The notes: generated by a model from the letters alone, not told the origin. A stretch of 64,000 nucleotides of DNA from Microbacterium hatanonis (GCF_008017415.1 NZ_VRSV01000001.1:1-64000); one strand, 5' to 3'; shown: positions 1-8,931, numbered from the stretch's first letter. Numbers and translations: made by a program.

Positions 1-85
1 TTACATTCCGAACCCGGAAGCTAAGCCTCACAGCGCCGATGGTACTGCAGGGGGGACCCTGTGGGAGAGTAGGACACCGCCGGAC
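1..85 (+). rRNA. rrf: 5S ribosomal RNA, 3' part
   Basis: The window opens inside a 5S rRNA. The conserved run with CCGAACCCGGAAGCTAAG at about 7-24, the GCGCCGATGGTACTGC segment at about 33-48 and the closing GTAGGACACCGCC segment are typical of actinobacterial 5S. About 30 bases of the 5' end lie outside the window. It is presumably the last gene of a 16S-23S-5S operon. The exact 3' end is estimated. Confidence 0.95.
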
Positions 86-96
86 TTCTTTTCAGT

Positions 97-128
97 GAAA
101 TGGCCACCCAAAGCTGGGTGGCCATTTC
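97..128 (+). terminator. rRNA operon terminator hairpin
   Basis: Perfect 14-bp inverted repeat (97-110 with 115-128) around a 4-base loop, starting 12 bases after the 5S end. A long U tract is missing, but the position fits the first terminator of the rRNA operon. Confidence 0.75.
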
Positions 129-157
129 CATGTGCGGACTGTTTCGCAGTCCGAGAG

Positions 158-184
158 AAAGGCCCCGCCATCGGCGGGGCCTTT
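158..184. terminator. Bidirectional terminator between rRNA operon and mesD
   Basis: Perfect 12-bp stem (158-169 with 173-184) with a 3-base loop. AAA on the left and TTT on the right flank a GC-rich core, so it can end transcription from either side. It lies between the rRNA operon and the convergent methionine synthase gene. Confidence 0.8.
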
Positions 185-216
185 CTGCGTTAACGGACGT
201 CACGCGTCGTTGTGTG

Positions 217-1272
217 TCACACGGCTTCGAGTTCGCCGCGCACGATCGCGGTGCCTGCCGACAGAGCGCTCAGCTTGTCGAACGCTATGCTCCGCGGCAA
301 AGGTGCCATGCCGCAGTTCGAGCTCGGGATGAGCTTGTCGGGCGCCACGAATTCGAGAGCTCTCCGAAGGGTACCGGCTACCTCCTCCGGGGTCTCGACT
401 CGCTCGGTGGCGACGTCGATCGCGCCGAGCATGACTTTCTTGCCGCGGAGGAGTTCGACGAGGTCCATCGGTACGTGGGAGTTGTGGCTCTCCAGCGACA
501 CGGTGTCGATGACGGATCGCTGCAGGAGCGGGAACGACTCCTCGTACTGGCGCCACTCCGACCCCAGGGTGGCCTTCCACGCGGTGTTCGCGGCGATCCC
601 ATAGCCGTAGCAGATGTGCACGACGGTCTCCGCACGGAGTCCTTGGGCCGCCCTCTCGAGTGTCGCGACGCCCCAGTCGCGCATGTCGTCGAAGAAGACA
701 TTGAATGCGGGTTCGTCGAACTGGATGATGTCGACTCCCGCCGCCTCGAGTTCCCTCGCCTCCTCGTTGAGGATCGTCGCGAACTCCCAGGCCAGCTTCT
801 CTCGGCTTCGGTAGTGGCGGTCGTACAGCGTGTCGATCATCGTCATCGGCCCGGGGAGCGCCCACTTGATCGGCTGATCGGTCTGCGTCCTCAGGAATGC
901 CGCGTCGCGCACGAACACGGGCTCGCGGCGGCTGACGGCGCCGACGACGGTCGGTACGCTCGCGTCGTATCGATCACGGATCCGCACCGTCTCGCGCTGC
1001 TCGAAATCGACCCCGCTCAGGTGCTCGATGAATGTCGTGACGAAGTGCTGGCGGGTCTGCTCCCCGTCGCTGATGATGTCGAGGCCGCGGCGATGCTGTT
1101 CGTGCACCGCGATCCGCAAGGCGTCGTGCGTGCCCTCGCGCAGCGCCTCACCCTGCAGCGCCCACGGAGACCAGAGGGTCTCCGGCTGCGCGAGCCACGC
1201 GGGTTTCGGCAGACTGCCCACGATCGAGGTGGGAAGGAGCGTGTGCATGATCGAGGATCCTCCGTCGCTCAT
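217..1272 (-). CDS. mesD: MesD-like core methionine synthase (cobalamin-independent MetE C-terminal family)
   Basis: This 351-residue protein matches only the catalytic barrel of cobalamin-independent methionine synthase, about half the length of MetE. The zinc site is intact: His219 and Cys221 in VHICYG, Glu261 in VSLESHNS and Cys320 in SSNCGMAP. It should methylate homocysteine to methionine in the cytoplasm. Its partner upstream is a DUF1852 protein. That pairing defines the MesD group, which works without the folate-binding N-terminal half of MetE and is reported to need the DUF1852 partner (MesX) and oxygen; the methyl donor is unknown. The start at 1272 was chosen because its ATG overlaps the partner's stop (ATGA), which indicates translational coupling. 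A later ATG at 1248 is possible. Confidence 0.88.
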   Translation of the reverse strand: MSDGGSSIMHTLLPTSIVGSLPKPAWLAQPETLWSPWALQGEALREGTHDALRIAVHEQHRRGLDIISDGEQTRQHFVTTFIEHLSGVDFEQRETVRIRDRYDASVPTVVGAVSRREPVFVRDAAFLRTQTDQPIKWALPGPMTMIDTLYDRHYRSREKLAWEFATILNEEARELEAAGVDIIQFDEPAFNVFFDDMRDWGVATLERAAQGLRAETVVHICYGYGIAANTAWKATLGSEWRQYEESFPLLQRSVIDTVSLESHNSHVPMDLVELLRGKKVMLGAIDVATERVETPEEVAGTLRRALEFVAPDKLIPSSNCGMAPLPRSIAFDKLSALSAGTAIVRGELEAV

Positions 1273-2261
1273 CGGGCCGGTACCGCGTCGCCGGCGGCCC
1301 ACTGGTCAAGCACGTGTCCGTACGGCCTCATGAAATGCTCCTCCGCGTAGGTGCCCTGCGTGATCGCCAGCTGACTGCGCTCCACCCGGTCGTAGGCGAT
1401 CTGCGTCCGCGAGAAGTCCTGGTGCTCCAGGCTCGGTCGATAGATGCGGCCGGCGAACGAGTTCGAGTTGTAGATCTCGGGCCGGTAGATCTTCTGGAAC
1501 GTCTCCATCGTGCTGATCGTGCCGATCAGCTGCAGGTCGGAGTAGTCGCTCAACAGATCGCCACGGAAGTAGAAGGCCAGCGGCGCGACGCTGCCGCGAG
1601 GCATGAAGTATCGGACCTGCAGTCCCATCTTGGCGAAGTACTGGTCCGTCATCGAGAACTCGTCCTGCTCGTACTCGACGCCGAGCACTGCGTGCCGGTT
1701 CTCGGTGCGGCGATACGTCTTGCTCGTCGAGACGCTGATGCAGATCACGGGCGACATCGGGAATCGTTCCCGGTACGCCTCCGACTGGAGGAAGCGTCGG
1801 AACAGCTTGCCGTGCAGATCTCCGAAGTCGTCGGGCACGGTGGCGCCGGTCTCGGTAGCGCGGGATCGGGGCAGGAGCACGCTGAAGTCGTAGTCGCGGA
1901 TGTACGACGAGAAGTTGTTCCCCACGATTCCCTGGTGGCGTTCGCCGGTCCGGAGGTCGACGATCCGGATGTCAAGCACCTCGAGCAGCGGGAAGTCCTG
2001 GTCGCCGCTGCCGTCGCCGAACCGCAGGTACACCGAGACGATCTCGAGCTCGACGGTGTATCGATCCTGCGTCGGGTTGTCCGAGCGTGCGAGATCGTTG
2101 AAGCGTCGGTCGATCATGTTCAGCGCGTTGCGGAGGTTCTGCTGACGATGCTCGCCCCGTGCGAGATTCGCGAAGTTGGTCGTCGCGCGCGAGCTGTGCG
2201 ACGGGGCGTAGTCGTCGTCGAAGCTCGTGGTGGTGATGCGGAATGCGAGTGCGTTCGCCAT
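1269..2261 (-). CDS. mesX: MesX-like DUF1852 protein, partner of MesD
   Basis: This 330-residue protein resembles DUF1852 (MesX) over its whole length. It begins MANALAFRITTTSFDDDY and is rich in aromatic and acidic residues, with no signal peptide or membrane segment. DUF1852 proteins occur next to short MetE-like synthases and are needed for their activity; the biochemical role (methyl donor handling or oxygen chemistry) is not settled. The stop codon overlaps the mesD start, so both are made from one message running leftward. No good Shine-Dalgarno sequence precedes the ATG at 2261. Assignment rests on overall similarity plus the diagnostic neighbour. Confidence 0.85.
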   Translation of the reverse strand: MANALAFRITTTSFDDDYAPSHSSRATTNFANLARGEHRQQNLRNALNMIDRRFNDLARSDNPTQDRYTVELEIVSVYLRFGDGSGDQDFPLLEVLDIRIVDLRTGERHQGIVGNNFSSYIRDYDFSVLLPRSRATETGATVPDDFGDLHGKLFRRFLQSEAYRERFPMSPVICISVSTSKTYRRTENRHAVLGVEYEQDEFSMTDQYFAKMGLQVRYFMPRGSVAPLAFYFRGDLLSDYSDLQLIGTISTMETFQKIYRPEIYNSNSFAGRIYRPSLEHQDFSRTQIAYDRVERSQLAITQGTYAEEHFMRPYGHVLDQWAAGDAVPAR

Positions 2262-2383
2262 GACTGGCCAATCCGGTAACGGGAGGCCGGCCTGGCCTCG
2301 CGGACGTCGATGCCCCCATCGTGCGATGACACCGGAGCCATCGGGTAACTCGCTCGATCTATGGTTGCCTATAGGCTTGATCT
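2262..2383. promoter_or_regulatory. Divergent promoter region mesX / LysR gene, with dyad and direct repeat
   Basis: Spacer between divergent mesX and the LysR gene. On the + strand TAGGCT (2372-2377) lies 6 bases before the ATG at 2384, suggesting a leaderless message. CTATGG-N4-CTATAG (2359-2374) is an imperfect dyad over this -10, and GATCTATGG occurs twice, 23 bases apart (2356-2364 and 2379-2387). LysR proteins usually bind dyads in such spacers, so this is a candidate autoregulatory site. Protein binding is inferred. Confidence 0.5.
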
Positions 2384-3325
2384 ATGGCTCGAAGAGGAAG
2401 CGGCATCACGCTGCAGCACCTCCAGGCGTTCGTCGAGGTGGCCGCCGAGGGGTCGATCACAGCGGCCGCCGACCTGCTCTACGTCGCCCAGCCGACCATG
2501 TCCGCCGCGATGAAGGATCTCGAGTCACGGGTGGGTCGCCCCCTGCTCGCGCGGTCCGCCCGCGGTGTCACGCTCACGGCCGACGGCACGGAGTTCCTCG
2601 GCTACGCGAAACAGGTCGTCGAGCAGGTCGCGCTCCTGGAGCAGCATTACCTGGGTCGTCCGCCGTCGCGACGTCTGCTCGGTGTGTCGACGCAGCACTA
2701 CTCCTTCGCGGTCGACGCGTTCGTCAGGATGGTCCGAGCGACAGGAGTGGCCGAATACGAGTTCTCGCTGCGCGAGACCCGCACCTGGGACATCATCGAG
2801 GACGTCAGAACGCTCCGCAGTGAGCTCGGCATCCTCTATCGGAACGACTTCAACCGGAATGTCCTCGACAAACTGCTGCGGGACTCTGGTCTCGTCTTCC
2901 ACCCGCTCTTCGTCGCGGAGCCGCACATCTTCATCTCACGGAGGAATCCGCTCGCCTCCCGAAGCCGCGCGACGCTCGACGACCTCGCCGACCTGCCGCG
3001 GCTCACGTTCGACCAGGGGGCGAACAACTCGTTCTACTTCGCCGAAGAGATCCTCTCGACGCTGTCGAGCAAGCAGGAGATCCGGGTGTCCGATCGTGCG
3101 ACGATCTTCAACCTGATGATCGGTCTCGACGGCTACACGATCTCGACGGGCATCATCAGCGACGACCTCGACCCCGAGATCGTCGCCGTCCCCCTCGACG
3201 TCGACGAACGCATCGAGATCGGCTGGATCGGCCATTCCGCGATCCCCCTCACCGAGCAGGCGCAGCGGTATCTCGCCGAGGTGCGGGCCGTGGTCACCGG
3301 CTTCGGCGTGGCGGTGCTCGGGTAG
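2384..3325 (+). CDS. LysR-family transcriptional regulator
   Basis: A 313-residue LysR-type regulator. The N-terminal winged helix-turn-helix spans about residues 8-66 (LQHLQAFVEVAAEGSITAAA onward), followed by a linker helix and a two-lobe effector domain from about residue 95. It is divergent from mesX-mesD, the usual LysR layout, so the methionine pair is the best candidate target. The LLM monooxygenase genes downstream may also be controlled. The effector is unknown; a sulfur amino acid or its precursor is a reasonable guess. The start is supported by its position 6 bases after a -10 element rather than by a Shine-Dalgarno sequence. Confidence 0.9.
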   Translation: MARRGSGITLQHLQAFVEVAAEGSITAAADLLYVAQPTMSAAMKDLESRVGRPLLARSARGVTLTADGTEFLGYAKQVVEQVALLEQHYLGRPPSRRLLGVSTQHYSFAVDAFVRMVRATGVAEYEFSLRETRTWDIIEDVRTLRSELGILYRNDFNRNVLDKLLRDSGLVFHPLFVAEPHIFISRRNPLASRSRATLDDLADLPRLTFDQGANNSFYFAEEILSTLSSKQEIRVSDRATIFNLMIGLDGYTISTGIISDDLDPEIVAVPLDVDERIEIGWIGHSAIPLTEQAQRYLAEVRAVVTGFGVAVLG

Positions 3326-3545
3326 CGGCGACGGCGAGCAGACGCGCGGGCGTCGGGAAGCGCGCGTCGTCCACCGACGCGACGAGCCGCACGCGCGGAA
3401 CGTGGTCGGCGGGCGTCAGGCGGGTCGCTCGCGCGTTACGGCATCTGGCGTCGTGAGTCGTCGTGTGTCACGCAACGTTGGCGCGTGCCGGCGCGCGCGG
3501 CGAGGGTGAATCCTGCGGACAGTCGCACGGAGGAAGGACGCGTTC

Positions 3546-4754
3546 ATGACCGATCAGGTGCATCTGGCCATCGCCCTCGAACGGGCGGGCTGGCATCCCG
3601 CCGCGTGGCGCGAGTCCACCGCGCGTCCGCACGAACTGCTGTCGCCGCGCTACTGGGCGGAGCTGCTGCGGACGGTGGACGACGCCGGCATCGCGCTGGC
3701 GACGATCGAGGACGCCCTGTCGCTTCCCGACAGGTTCGACGCATCCGAGCCCCTCCGGCGCGACCGCGTCCGCGGGCGCCTGGACGCATCGCTGATCGCG
3801 TCGTTCGTCGCGCCGCTCACGCGCCGCATCGGTCTCGTGCCGACGGTCACGACGTCGCACACCGAGCCCTTCCACGTCGCGACCGCCCTGCAGACGCTCG
3901 ACTTCGCGAGCCGGGGGCGTGCGGGTGTGCGACTGGTCGCCGGTGCGTCGTCGGCCGAGCGAGCCAATTTCGGCCGCCGTTCGTCGGGTGTCGACACCCT
4001 GCCGCCATCGGGCCGCGTCGAGGACTCCCCGGAGCTGCTCGCCGCGTTCCGGGAGGCCGGCGAGTTCGCCGACGTGCTCTCGCGCCTCTGGGATTCCTGG
4101 CAAGACGACGCGATCATCCGCGACGTCTCGTCCGGCCGTTTCCTCGACGCCGATCGCGTGCACGCCATCGAGTACGAGGGGGAGTTCTTCTCGGTCACCG
4201 GTGCCTCGATCGTGCCCCGTTCGCCGCAGGGGCGACCCCTGATCACGGTGCTCGCACACCAGAGCGTCCCCTACCGCCTCGCCGCGGAACGCGCCGACCT
4301 CGTCTACATCACGCCGCACGACGAACGCGGACTCGCTGCCATCCGCGCGGAGCTCCAGGCTGCATCGGACGAGCTCCGCGGCCCGGGGGAGCGCCTGCGT
4401 GTCTATGCCGACCTGCTCGTGCTGATCGAGGAGACGTCCTCCGCGGCCCGCGACGCCGCCGCGAGGCTGGACGATCGGGCAGGCGAGCCTCTCGCCTCCG
4501 ACGCACGCATCGTCGTCGGATCCGCGGCCGACGTCGCCGAGGCCGTGCGCGAGCTCGCCGCTGCGGGGGTCGACGGAGTGCGGTTGCGCCCGGCCCGCCA
4601 GCCCGCCGACGTCGCGGCGATCGCCGAGCAGGTGGTGCCGCTCCTCCGATCCACCCAGACCCTCCGCGAGGACGACGGCGCCGGAACACTCCGGGCCCGC
4701 CTCGGTCTCGCCCGACCGGAGAGCCGTTACGTCCGAGAGAAGGTCGCGCTGTGA
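3546..4754 (+). CDS. LLM-class flavin-dependent monooxygenase (first of operon)
   Basis: A 402-residue protein of the bacterial luciferase-like fold that uses reduced FMN and O2. Visible family features are the N-terminal strand HLAIALERAGWHP, the segment RIGLVPTVTTSHTEPFHVA around residues 97-115, GRAGVRLVAGAS near residue 130 and PRSPQGRPLI near 228, which also occurs in the next gene. Compared with that gene, the C-terminal half is more divergent and shortened. A strong ribosome binding site (AGGAAGGA, 3531-3538) precedes the ATG. The stop overlaps the next start in GTGA. The substrate is unknown; relatives oxidise sulfonates, sulfur heterocycles, aminopolycarboxylates or modified cysteines. 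Confidence 0.85.
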   Translation: MTDQVHLAIALERAGWHPAAWRESTARPHELLSPRYWAELLRTVDDAGIALATIEDALSLPDRFDASEPLRRDRVRGRLDASLIASFVAPLTRRIGLVPTVTTSHTEPFHVATALQTLDFASRGRAGVRLVAGASSAERANFGRRSSGVDTLPPSGRVEDSPELLAAFREAGEFADVLSRLWDSWQDDAIIRDVSSGRFLDADRVHAIEYEGEFFSVTGASIVPRSPQGRPLITVLAHQSVPYRLAAERADLVYITPHDERGLAAIRAELQAASDELRGPGERLRVYADLLVLIEETSSAARDAAARLDDRAGEPLASDARIVVGSAADVAEAVRELAAAGVDGVRLRPARQPADVAAIAEQVVPLLRSTQTLREDDGAGTLRARLGLARPESRYVREKVAL

Positions 4755-6115
4755 GCAGCCCCGTACGTCAGATCCACCTCGCCGCGCACTTCCCCGGCGT
4801 CAACAGCACGACCGTGTGGACCGATCCGACCGCCGGCAGCCAGGTCGACTTCGCGTCGTTCGAGCACTTCTCCCGCACCGCCGAACGCGGGTTGTTCGAC
4901 TACGTCTTCCTCGCGGAAGGTCTGCGGCTGCGCGAACACAAGGGCCGCGTTCACGAGCTCGATGTGCTCGGACGACCGCACACGCTGTCGATCCTCGCCG
5001 CGATCGCGGCGATCACCGAGCACGTCGGCCTCGTCGGCACGCTCAACACGACTTTCAACGAACCGTACGAACTCGCTCGCGCCCTCGCGACCCTCGACCA
5101 CCTCTCGGGAGGCAGGGCCGGGTGGAACGCGGTGACGAGCTCGGACGCGTTCCACGGCGCGAACTTCCGCCGCGGCGGATACCTCGACCACGCCGACCGG
5201 TACGAGCGCGCGAGGGAGTTCGCCTCACTCGCGAAGGAGCTGTGGGACTCGTGGCCCGACGACGGCGTACGGGCGGATGCGTCGGGCGGCGTCTTCCTCG
5301 ACGACGGGGTTCCCTCGCGGGTGCGTCACCGCGGGGCGCAGTTCGACGTCGACGCCGTGTTCGACGTGCCGCGTTCGCCCCAGGGCCGCCCGGTCATCGT
5401 GCAGGCGGGCGACTCCGCCGACGGGCGCGGCTTCGGTGCCGAGCACGCGGAGGTGATCTTCTCGCTGCACACGAGGTTCGATGACGCCCGCGCGTTCTAC
5501 GACGATGTCAAAGGGCAGCTGGGTGCGTGGGGACGCGACGAGGAGTCGCTCAAGATCCTGCCGGCGGCGACCTTCGCCATCGGCGACACCGCGGAGGAGG
5601 CGCGCGAGAGGTCGCGGGAGATCGCGCTCTCACAGGTACGCCCGGAGACCGCGCTCACGTACGTCGAGCAGGTCTGGGGGAGCGACCTGTCGGGCTACGA
5701 TCCCGACGGACCGCTCCCCGACATCGATCCCGACACCGGGGCCGAGACGGCGAAAGGCTGGGCCAACCGGCACGCGTCGGCGCGGAAGCGCGTCGCGGCG
5801 CTGCGCGAGCTGTCCGAGAGCGAGGGCCTCAGCATCCGCGAGACCGTCATCCGTCTCACGGCCAACCACACCTTCGTGGGCACGCCCGACCGCATCGCGG
5901 CGGAGATCGACCGGTACGTGCAGGAGCGCGCCACCGACGGCTTCACGCTCGTCGGGCACCTCACCCCGCACGGGCTCGACGAGTTCGCCGATCGCGTCGT
6001 GCCCCTGCTGCAGGAGCGGGGTTCGTACCGCGAGTCGTACCCCGAGGGCGCGACGCTCCGAGACCTCCTGGGTCTCCCGGCAGCCCGTCGGGTGCCCGCG
6101 TTCGCGACGCCGTGA
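4751..6115 (+). CDS. NtaA/SnaA/DszA-type FMN-dependent monooxygenase
   Basis: At 454 residues this has the full length and motif order of the NtaA/SnaA/DszA branch of LLM monooxygenases: AAHFPGVNSTTVW at the N terminus, DYVFLAEGLR near residue 45, GTLNTTFNEPYELAR near 96, SGGRAGWNAVTS near 120, RSPQGRPVIVQAGDS near 208 and NHTFVGTPDRIA near 375. Members use FMNH2 supplied by a separate reductase; no obvious small flavin reductase is visible nearby. GTG 4751 was chosen because it overlaps the previous stop by 4 bases. A role in scavenging sulfur or an organic S/N compound fits the methionine genes nearby but is inference. Confidence 0.9.
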   Translation: MSSPVRQIHLAAHFPGVNSTTVWTDPTAGSQVDFASFEHFSRTAERGLFDYVFLAEGLRLREHKGRVHELDVLGRPHTLSILAAIAAITEHVGLVGTLNTTFNEPYELARALATLDHLSGGRAGWNAVTSSDAFHGANFRRGGYLDHADRYERAREFASLAKELWDSWPDDGVRADASGGVFLDDGVPSRVRHRGAQFDVDAVFDVPRSPQGRPVIVQAGDSADGRGFGAEHAEVIFSLHTRFDDARAFYDDVKGQLGAWGRDEESLKILPAATFAIGDTAEEARERSREIALSQVRPETALTYVEQVWGSDLSGYDPDGPLPDIDPDTGAETAKGWANRHASARKRVAALRELSESEGLSIRETVIRLTANHTFVGTPDRIAAEIDRYVQERATDGFTLVGHLTPHGLDEFADRVVPLLQERGSYRESYPEGATLRDLLGLPAARRVPAFATP

Positions 6116-7986
6116 CCGGCCGCGCGCGCCTGCTGATCGTGGGGGCCGGTCCTCGAGCGGCGATGCTGCTCGAGCGCCTTCTGGCACGTGCGGATGCGCA
6201 TACGCGGCTCGACATCGACCTCGTAGACCCCCACCCGCCGGGTGCCGGCCGCATCTGGCGCCACACCCAGTCGCCGCTCCTGAAGCTCAATTCGATGACG
6301 CGTGACGTCACGGTGTTCACCGACGACACCTCGACCATCGAGGGACCGGTGCGCCCGGGACCGTCGTTGAGCCAATGGATCGAGCAGTGGCGCGAGGGCG
6401 CACTCCCCGACGTCGAGCTCGACGAGCTGTCGGCGGCCGAGGCCCGGTCGCTCAGCTCCGACGGGTTCCCGTCGCGGCGACTGCACAGCCACTACCTCGA
6501 CTGGTTCTTCCGGCAGACCGTCGCGAGCGCCCCCGGCGGCGTCACCGTACGTCTGCATGTGGGTGCCGTCCGCAGCGTGCGGTCGACCAGCGGCGGGCGG
6601 TACGCGGCCTCGATCTCGAACGGTGCAGAGGTGGAGGCGGATGCTGTCGCCTACTGTCTCGGCCACACCGAGCGCGATCTCGACGCGGGCTCCGCGTCGT
6701 TGGTCGAGGCGGCCGCGAACTTCGGGCTCGCCTACGTACCGCCGGCCTTCACCGCGGACGCCGATCTGTCGGACGTGCCGGAGGGCGAGGACGTGATCGT
6801 CCGCGGCATGGGGCTGGCCGCGATCGACCTCGTCGTACTCCTCACCCAAGGACGCGGCGGTCGATTCGACCGGGCCCCCGACGGGACGCTGCGATACGTC
6901 GCGTCGGGGCGCGAACCGAGACTGCACCTGGGCTCGCGCCGCGGCGTGCCGTACCGCTCGAAGGCCACCTCGACGATCCAGGGCGAGCCGCCGCGACGAG
7001 ACGTGCTGACTGCCGAGGTGATCGCGGAGCTCGCCTCGTCCGACGTCCCGCTCGACTTCGAGCGCGACGCCTGGCCCCTCATCGCCTCGGAACTGCTGCA
7101 CGGGCATTATCGCGAGCTGTTCACCGGGCATCCCGATCGCGTCACGACGACGTGGGCGGACTTCCGACCCGTGCTGGCCGCGCACCGTTGGGACGATCCG
7201 GAGCTGCGCACACGGATCGAGTCGGTCGTACCCGACCCGCTCGACCGGTTCGATGTCGCCCTTTTCGACCGGCCGTTCGCCCACGCACGCTTCGTCGACG
7301 CGGACGACGTGCAGCGCAGGGTCCGTGCGCACATCGTCGAGGATCTGCGGCTGCGCACCGAGCAGCGGCACAGCCCGTCGCAGGCCCTCTTCATCGCCGC
7401 GCTCCTGTCGTTCATGGCACTCGCGGAGATTCCCAAGGACCGATGGAACGCCCGCTCGCGCGCCCACGCACTGCCGGTGCGCTGGCACACCTTCTTCAGC
7501 TACCTCGCGAGCGGTCCGCCGCCGCACCGTCTCGAGGAGCTGCTCGCGCTCGCCGAGGCCGGGATCGTGGCCTTCCTCGGACCGGACGTCGCCGTCACCG
7601 TCGACGACGGCGGCTTCGCCGCATCCAGTCCTCAGGTTCCGGGCAGGACCACGGCGAGGGTCATGATCGACGCGTGGCTGCCCGCCGCCGACGCCACACT
7701 CAGCACCGACGGGGCGCTGCGCGAGCTCGCGACGGTGCACGGCAGCGAGCTGCGCGTCGCGGACTCCGACTACCAGGGCTCGCTCGGACGCGTGCGCGTG
7801 ACCGAGGACGGTCGAGTCTTGAGAGCCGATGACACGGCGCACGACGCACTGTTCGCGATCGGACCGTTCACGTCGCTCCCCGAAGCGGGGGCCTTCACCC
7901 GCCCCGCGTCGGATTCGCTGTCTTTGCGGCAGACCGACCGGGTCGCCGGGGCGCTCTCCGCGCGACTGGGGGTCGCGAGCGTCTGA
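6112..7986 (+). CDS. Large FAD/NAD(P)-binding protein, third gene of the LLM operon
   Basis: A 624-residue protein beginning with a Rossmann dinucleotide fold, LLIVGAGPRAAMLLERL (about residues 6-22), as in the FAD-NAD(P)-binding family typified by HI0933/NAD_binding_9 proteins. A second nucleotide-binding stretch may be DVIVRGMGLAAIDLVVLLT near residues 227-245. There is no signal peptide. The GTG start overlaps the previous stop (GTGA), so all three genes are coupled. Proteins of this type are poorly characterised; some relatives occur beside N-hydroxylases or LLM enzymes. It could oxidise the same substrate or its product. An electron-supply role for the two LLM enzymes is possible but unproven. 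Confidence 0.75.
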   Translation: MTGRARLLIVGAGPRAAMLLERLLARADAHTRLDIDLVDPHPPGAGRIWRHTQSPLLKLNSMTRDVTVFTDDTSTIEGPVRPGPSLSQWIEQWREGALPDVELDELSAAEARSLSSDGFPSRRLHSHYLDWFFRQTVASAPGGVTVRLHVGAVRSVRSTSGGRYAASISNGAEVEADAVAYCLGHTERDLDAGSASLVEAAANFGLAYVPPAFTADADLSDVPEGEDVIVRGMGLAAIDLVVLLTQGRGGRFDRAPDGTLRYVASGREPRLHLGSRRGVPYRSKATSTIQGEPPRRDVLTAEVIAELASSDVPLDFERDAWPLIASELLHGHYRELFTGHPDRVTTTWADFRPVLAAHRWDDPELRTRIESVVPDPLDRFDVALFDRPFAHARFVDADDVQRRVRAHIVEDLRLRTEQRHSPSQALFIAALLSFMALAEIPKDRWNARSRAHALPVRWHTFFSYLASGPPPHRLEELLALAEAGIVAFLGPDVAVTVDDGGFAASSPQVPGRTTARVMIDAWLPAADATLSTDGALRELATVHGSELRVADSDYQGSLGRVRVTEDGRVLRADDTAHDALFAIGPFTSLPEAGAFTRPASDSLSLRQTDRVAGALSARLGVASV

Positions 7987-8002
7987 CCGGGAACGACGGA
8001 TG

Positions 8003-8749
8003 CTACGCGCGCGCCGCCTGTGAGTCGACGGGGGTCCGCACGCCCGCGAAGGTCGTGGTGCGGCGCAGCGCGAAGCCGAGGCGCTCGTAGGTCGCGATGG
8101 CGTTCACGTTCGTGGCGGCGGCGTGCATGAGCGCGCGGTCGCCGCGCTCGCGGATATGGAAGGCCACGTCGAGGACGAGGCGCGAGGCGAGCCCGCGCCG
8201 ACGGAAGTCCGGATCGGTCGAGACGGCACTGATCTCGGTCCACCCGGTGGGGTGCAGGCGTTCGCCGGCCATCGCGACGAGGCGCCCCTCCCGTCGGATG
8301 CCGACGTAGCGGCCGAGCTCGTACGTGCGAGGGCGGAAGGGGCCGGGCTGGTTGCGCTCCACGATCGCGAGCATCTCGGCGACGTCGGCGGCGCCGAGCT
8401 CGACGGCCTCGTCGTCGGGGCGGGGGTCGAGCGCCGGCGTCTCGACGAGCTGCACCCCTGCGCCGCGCCACAGGACGTCCCACCCCGGCGGAAGATCGGG
8501 GTCGGCGCCCGAGAACCCGACCTCGCCGCCGGGACCGACGAGGTCGATGAGGGCGTCCCACACATCGGGGTCGTCCCACGAGCGCACGGCCAGGAAGGGC
8601 GCGACGTCGTCGGGATACTTGCGCACCAGATCGTTGCCGATGGCGAAATGCGCGTGCGGGCCGGTGAGGGCGTGCCAGGCCGGATTGTCGAGAACCGTCG
8701 CCTCGGCGTGAGGTGATGCGTCGTCGGGGGCTCGGGGAGGAAGTGCCAC
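8003..8749 (-). CDS. GNAT-family N-acetyltransferase
   Basis: A 248-residue protein whose C-terminal half is a GNAT acetyltransferase domain. The acetyl-CoA loop is DPDFRRRGLASRLVLDV (about residues 180-196, motif A), followed by NVNAIATYERLGFALRRTT (motif B). The N-terminal 110 residues form a second, weaker GNAT-like half, as in FR47-like proteins. The acceptor is unknown. It is convergent with the FAD gene, only 16 bases away, and divergent from another GNAT gene. The GTG start is preceded by GGGGG and also by GATGCT 6 bases upstream, so initiation could be either Shine-Dalgarno or leaderless. Confidence 0.85.
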   Translation of the reverse strand: MALPPRAPDDASPHAEATVLDNPAWHALTGPHAHFAIGNDLVRKYPDDVAPFLAVRSWDDPDVWDALIDLVGPGGEVGFSGADPDLPPGWDVLWRGAGVQLVETPALDPRPDDEAVELGAADVAEMLAIVERNQPGPFRPRTYELGRYVGIRREGRLVAMAGERLHPTGWTEISAVSTDPDFRRRGLASRLVLDVAFHIRERGDRALMHAAATNVNAIATYERLGFALRRTTTFAGVRTPVDSQAARA

Positions 8750-8931
8750 GCCCCCAGCATCCGCGCCTGCCCCCCGCCTGGCAAACCGGCGTCGTCATCG
8801 CGGGCAACGAGGCGACGGATCCGCGCCCGCCGTTACGGCCCGTGAAGCGGAGTGACGGGCTGTGACGCCCGCAACCGGTTCATCGTGACCGTCGACGCCC
8901 GCGATCGCCGCGGCGTGGCACACTCTCTCCG

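Noticed and set aside
5695-7842. 715-codon antisense frame over the FAD protein gene
   Set aside because: Arg/Pro/Gly-rich low-complexity product; the sense frame has a clear Rossmann motif and coupled start.
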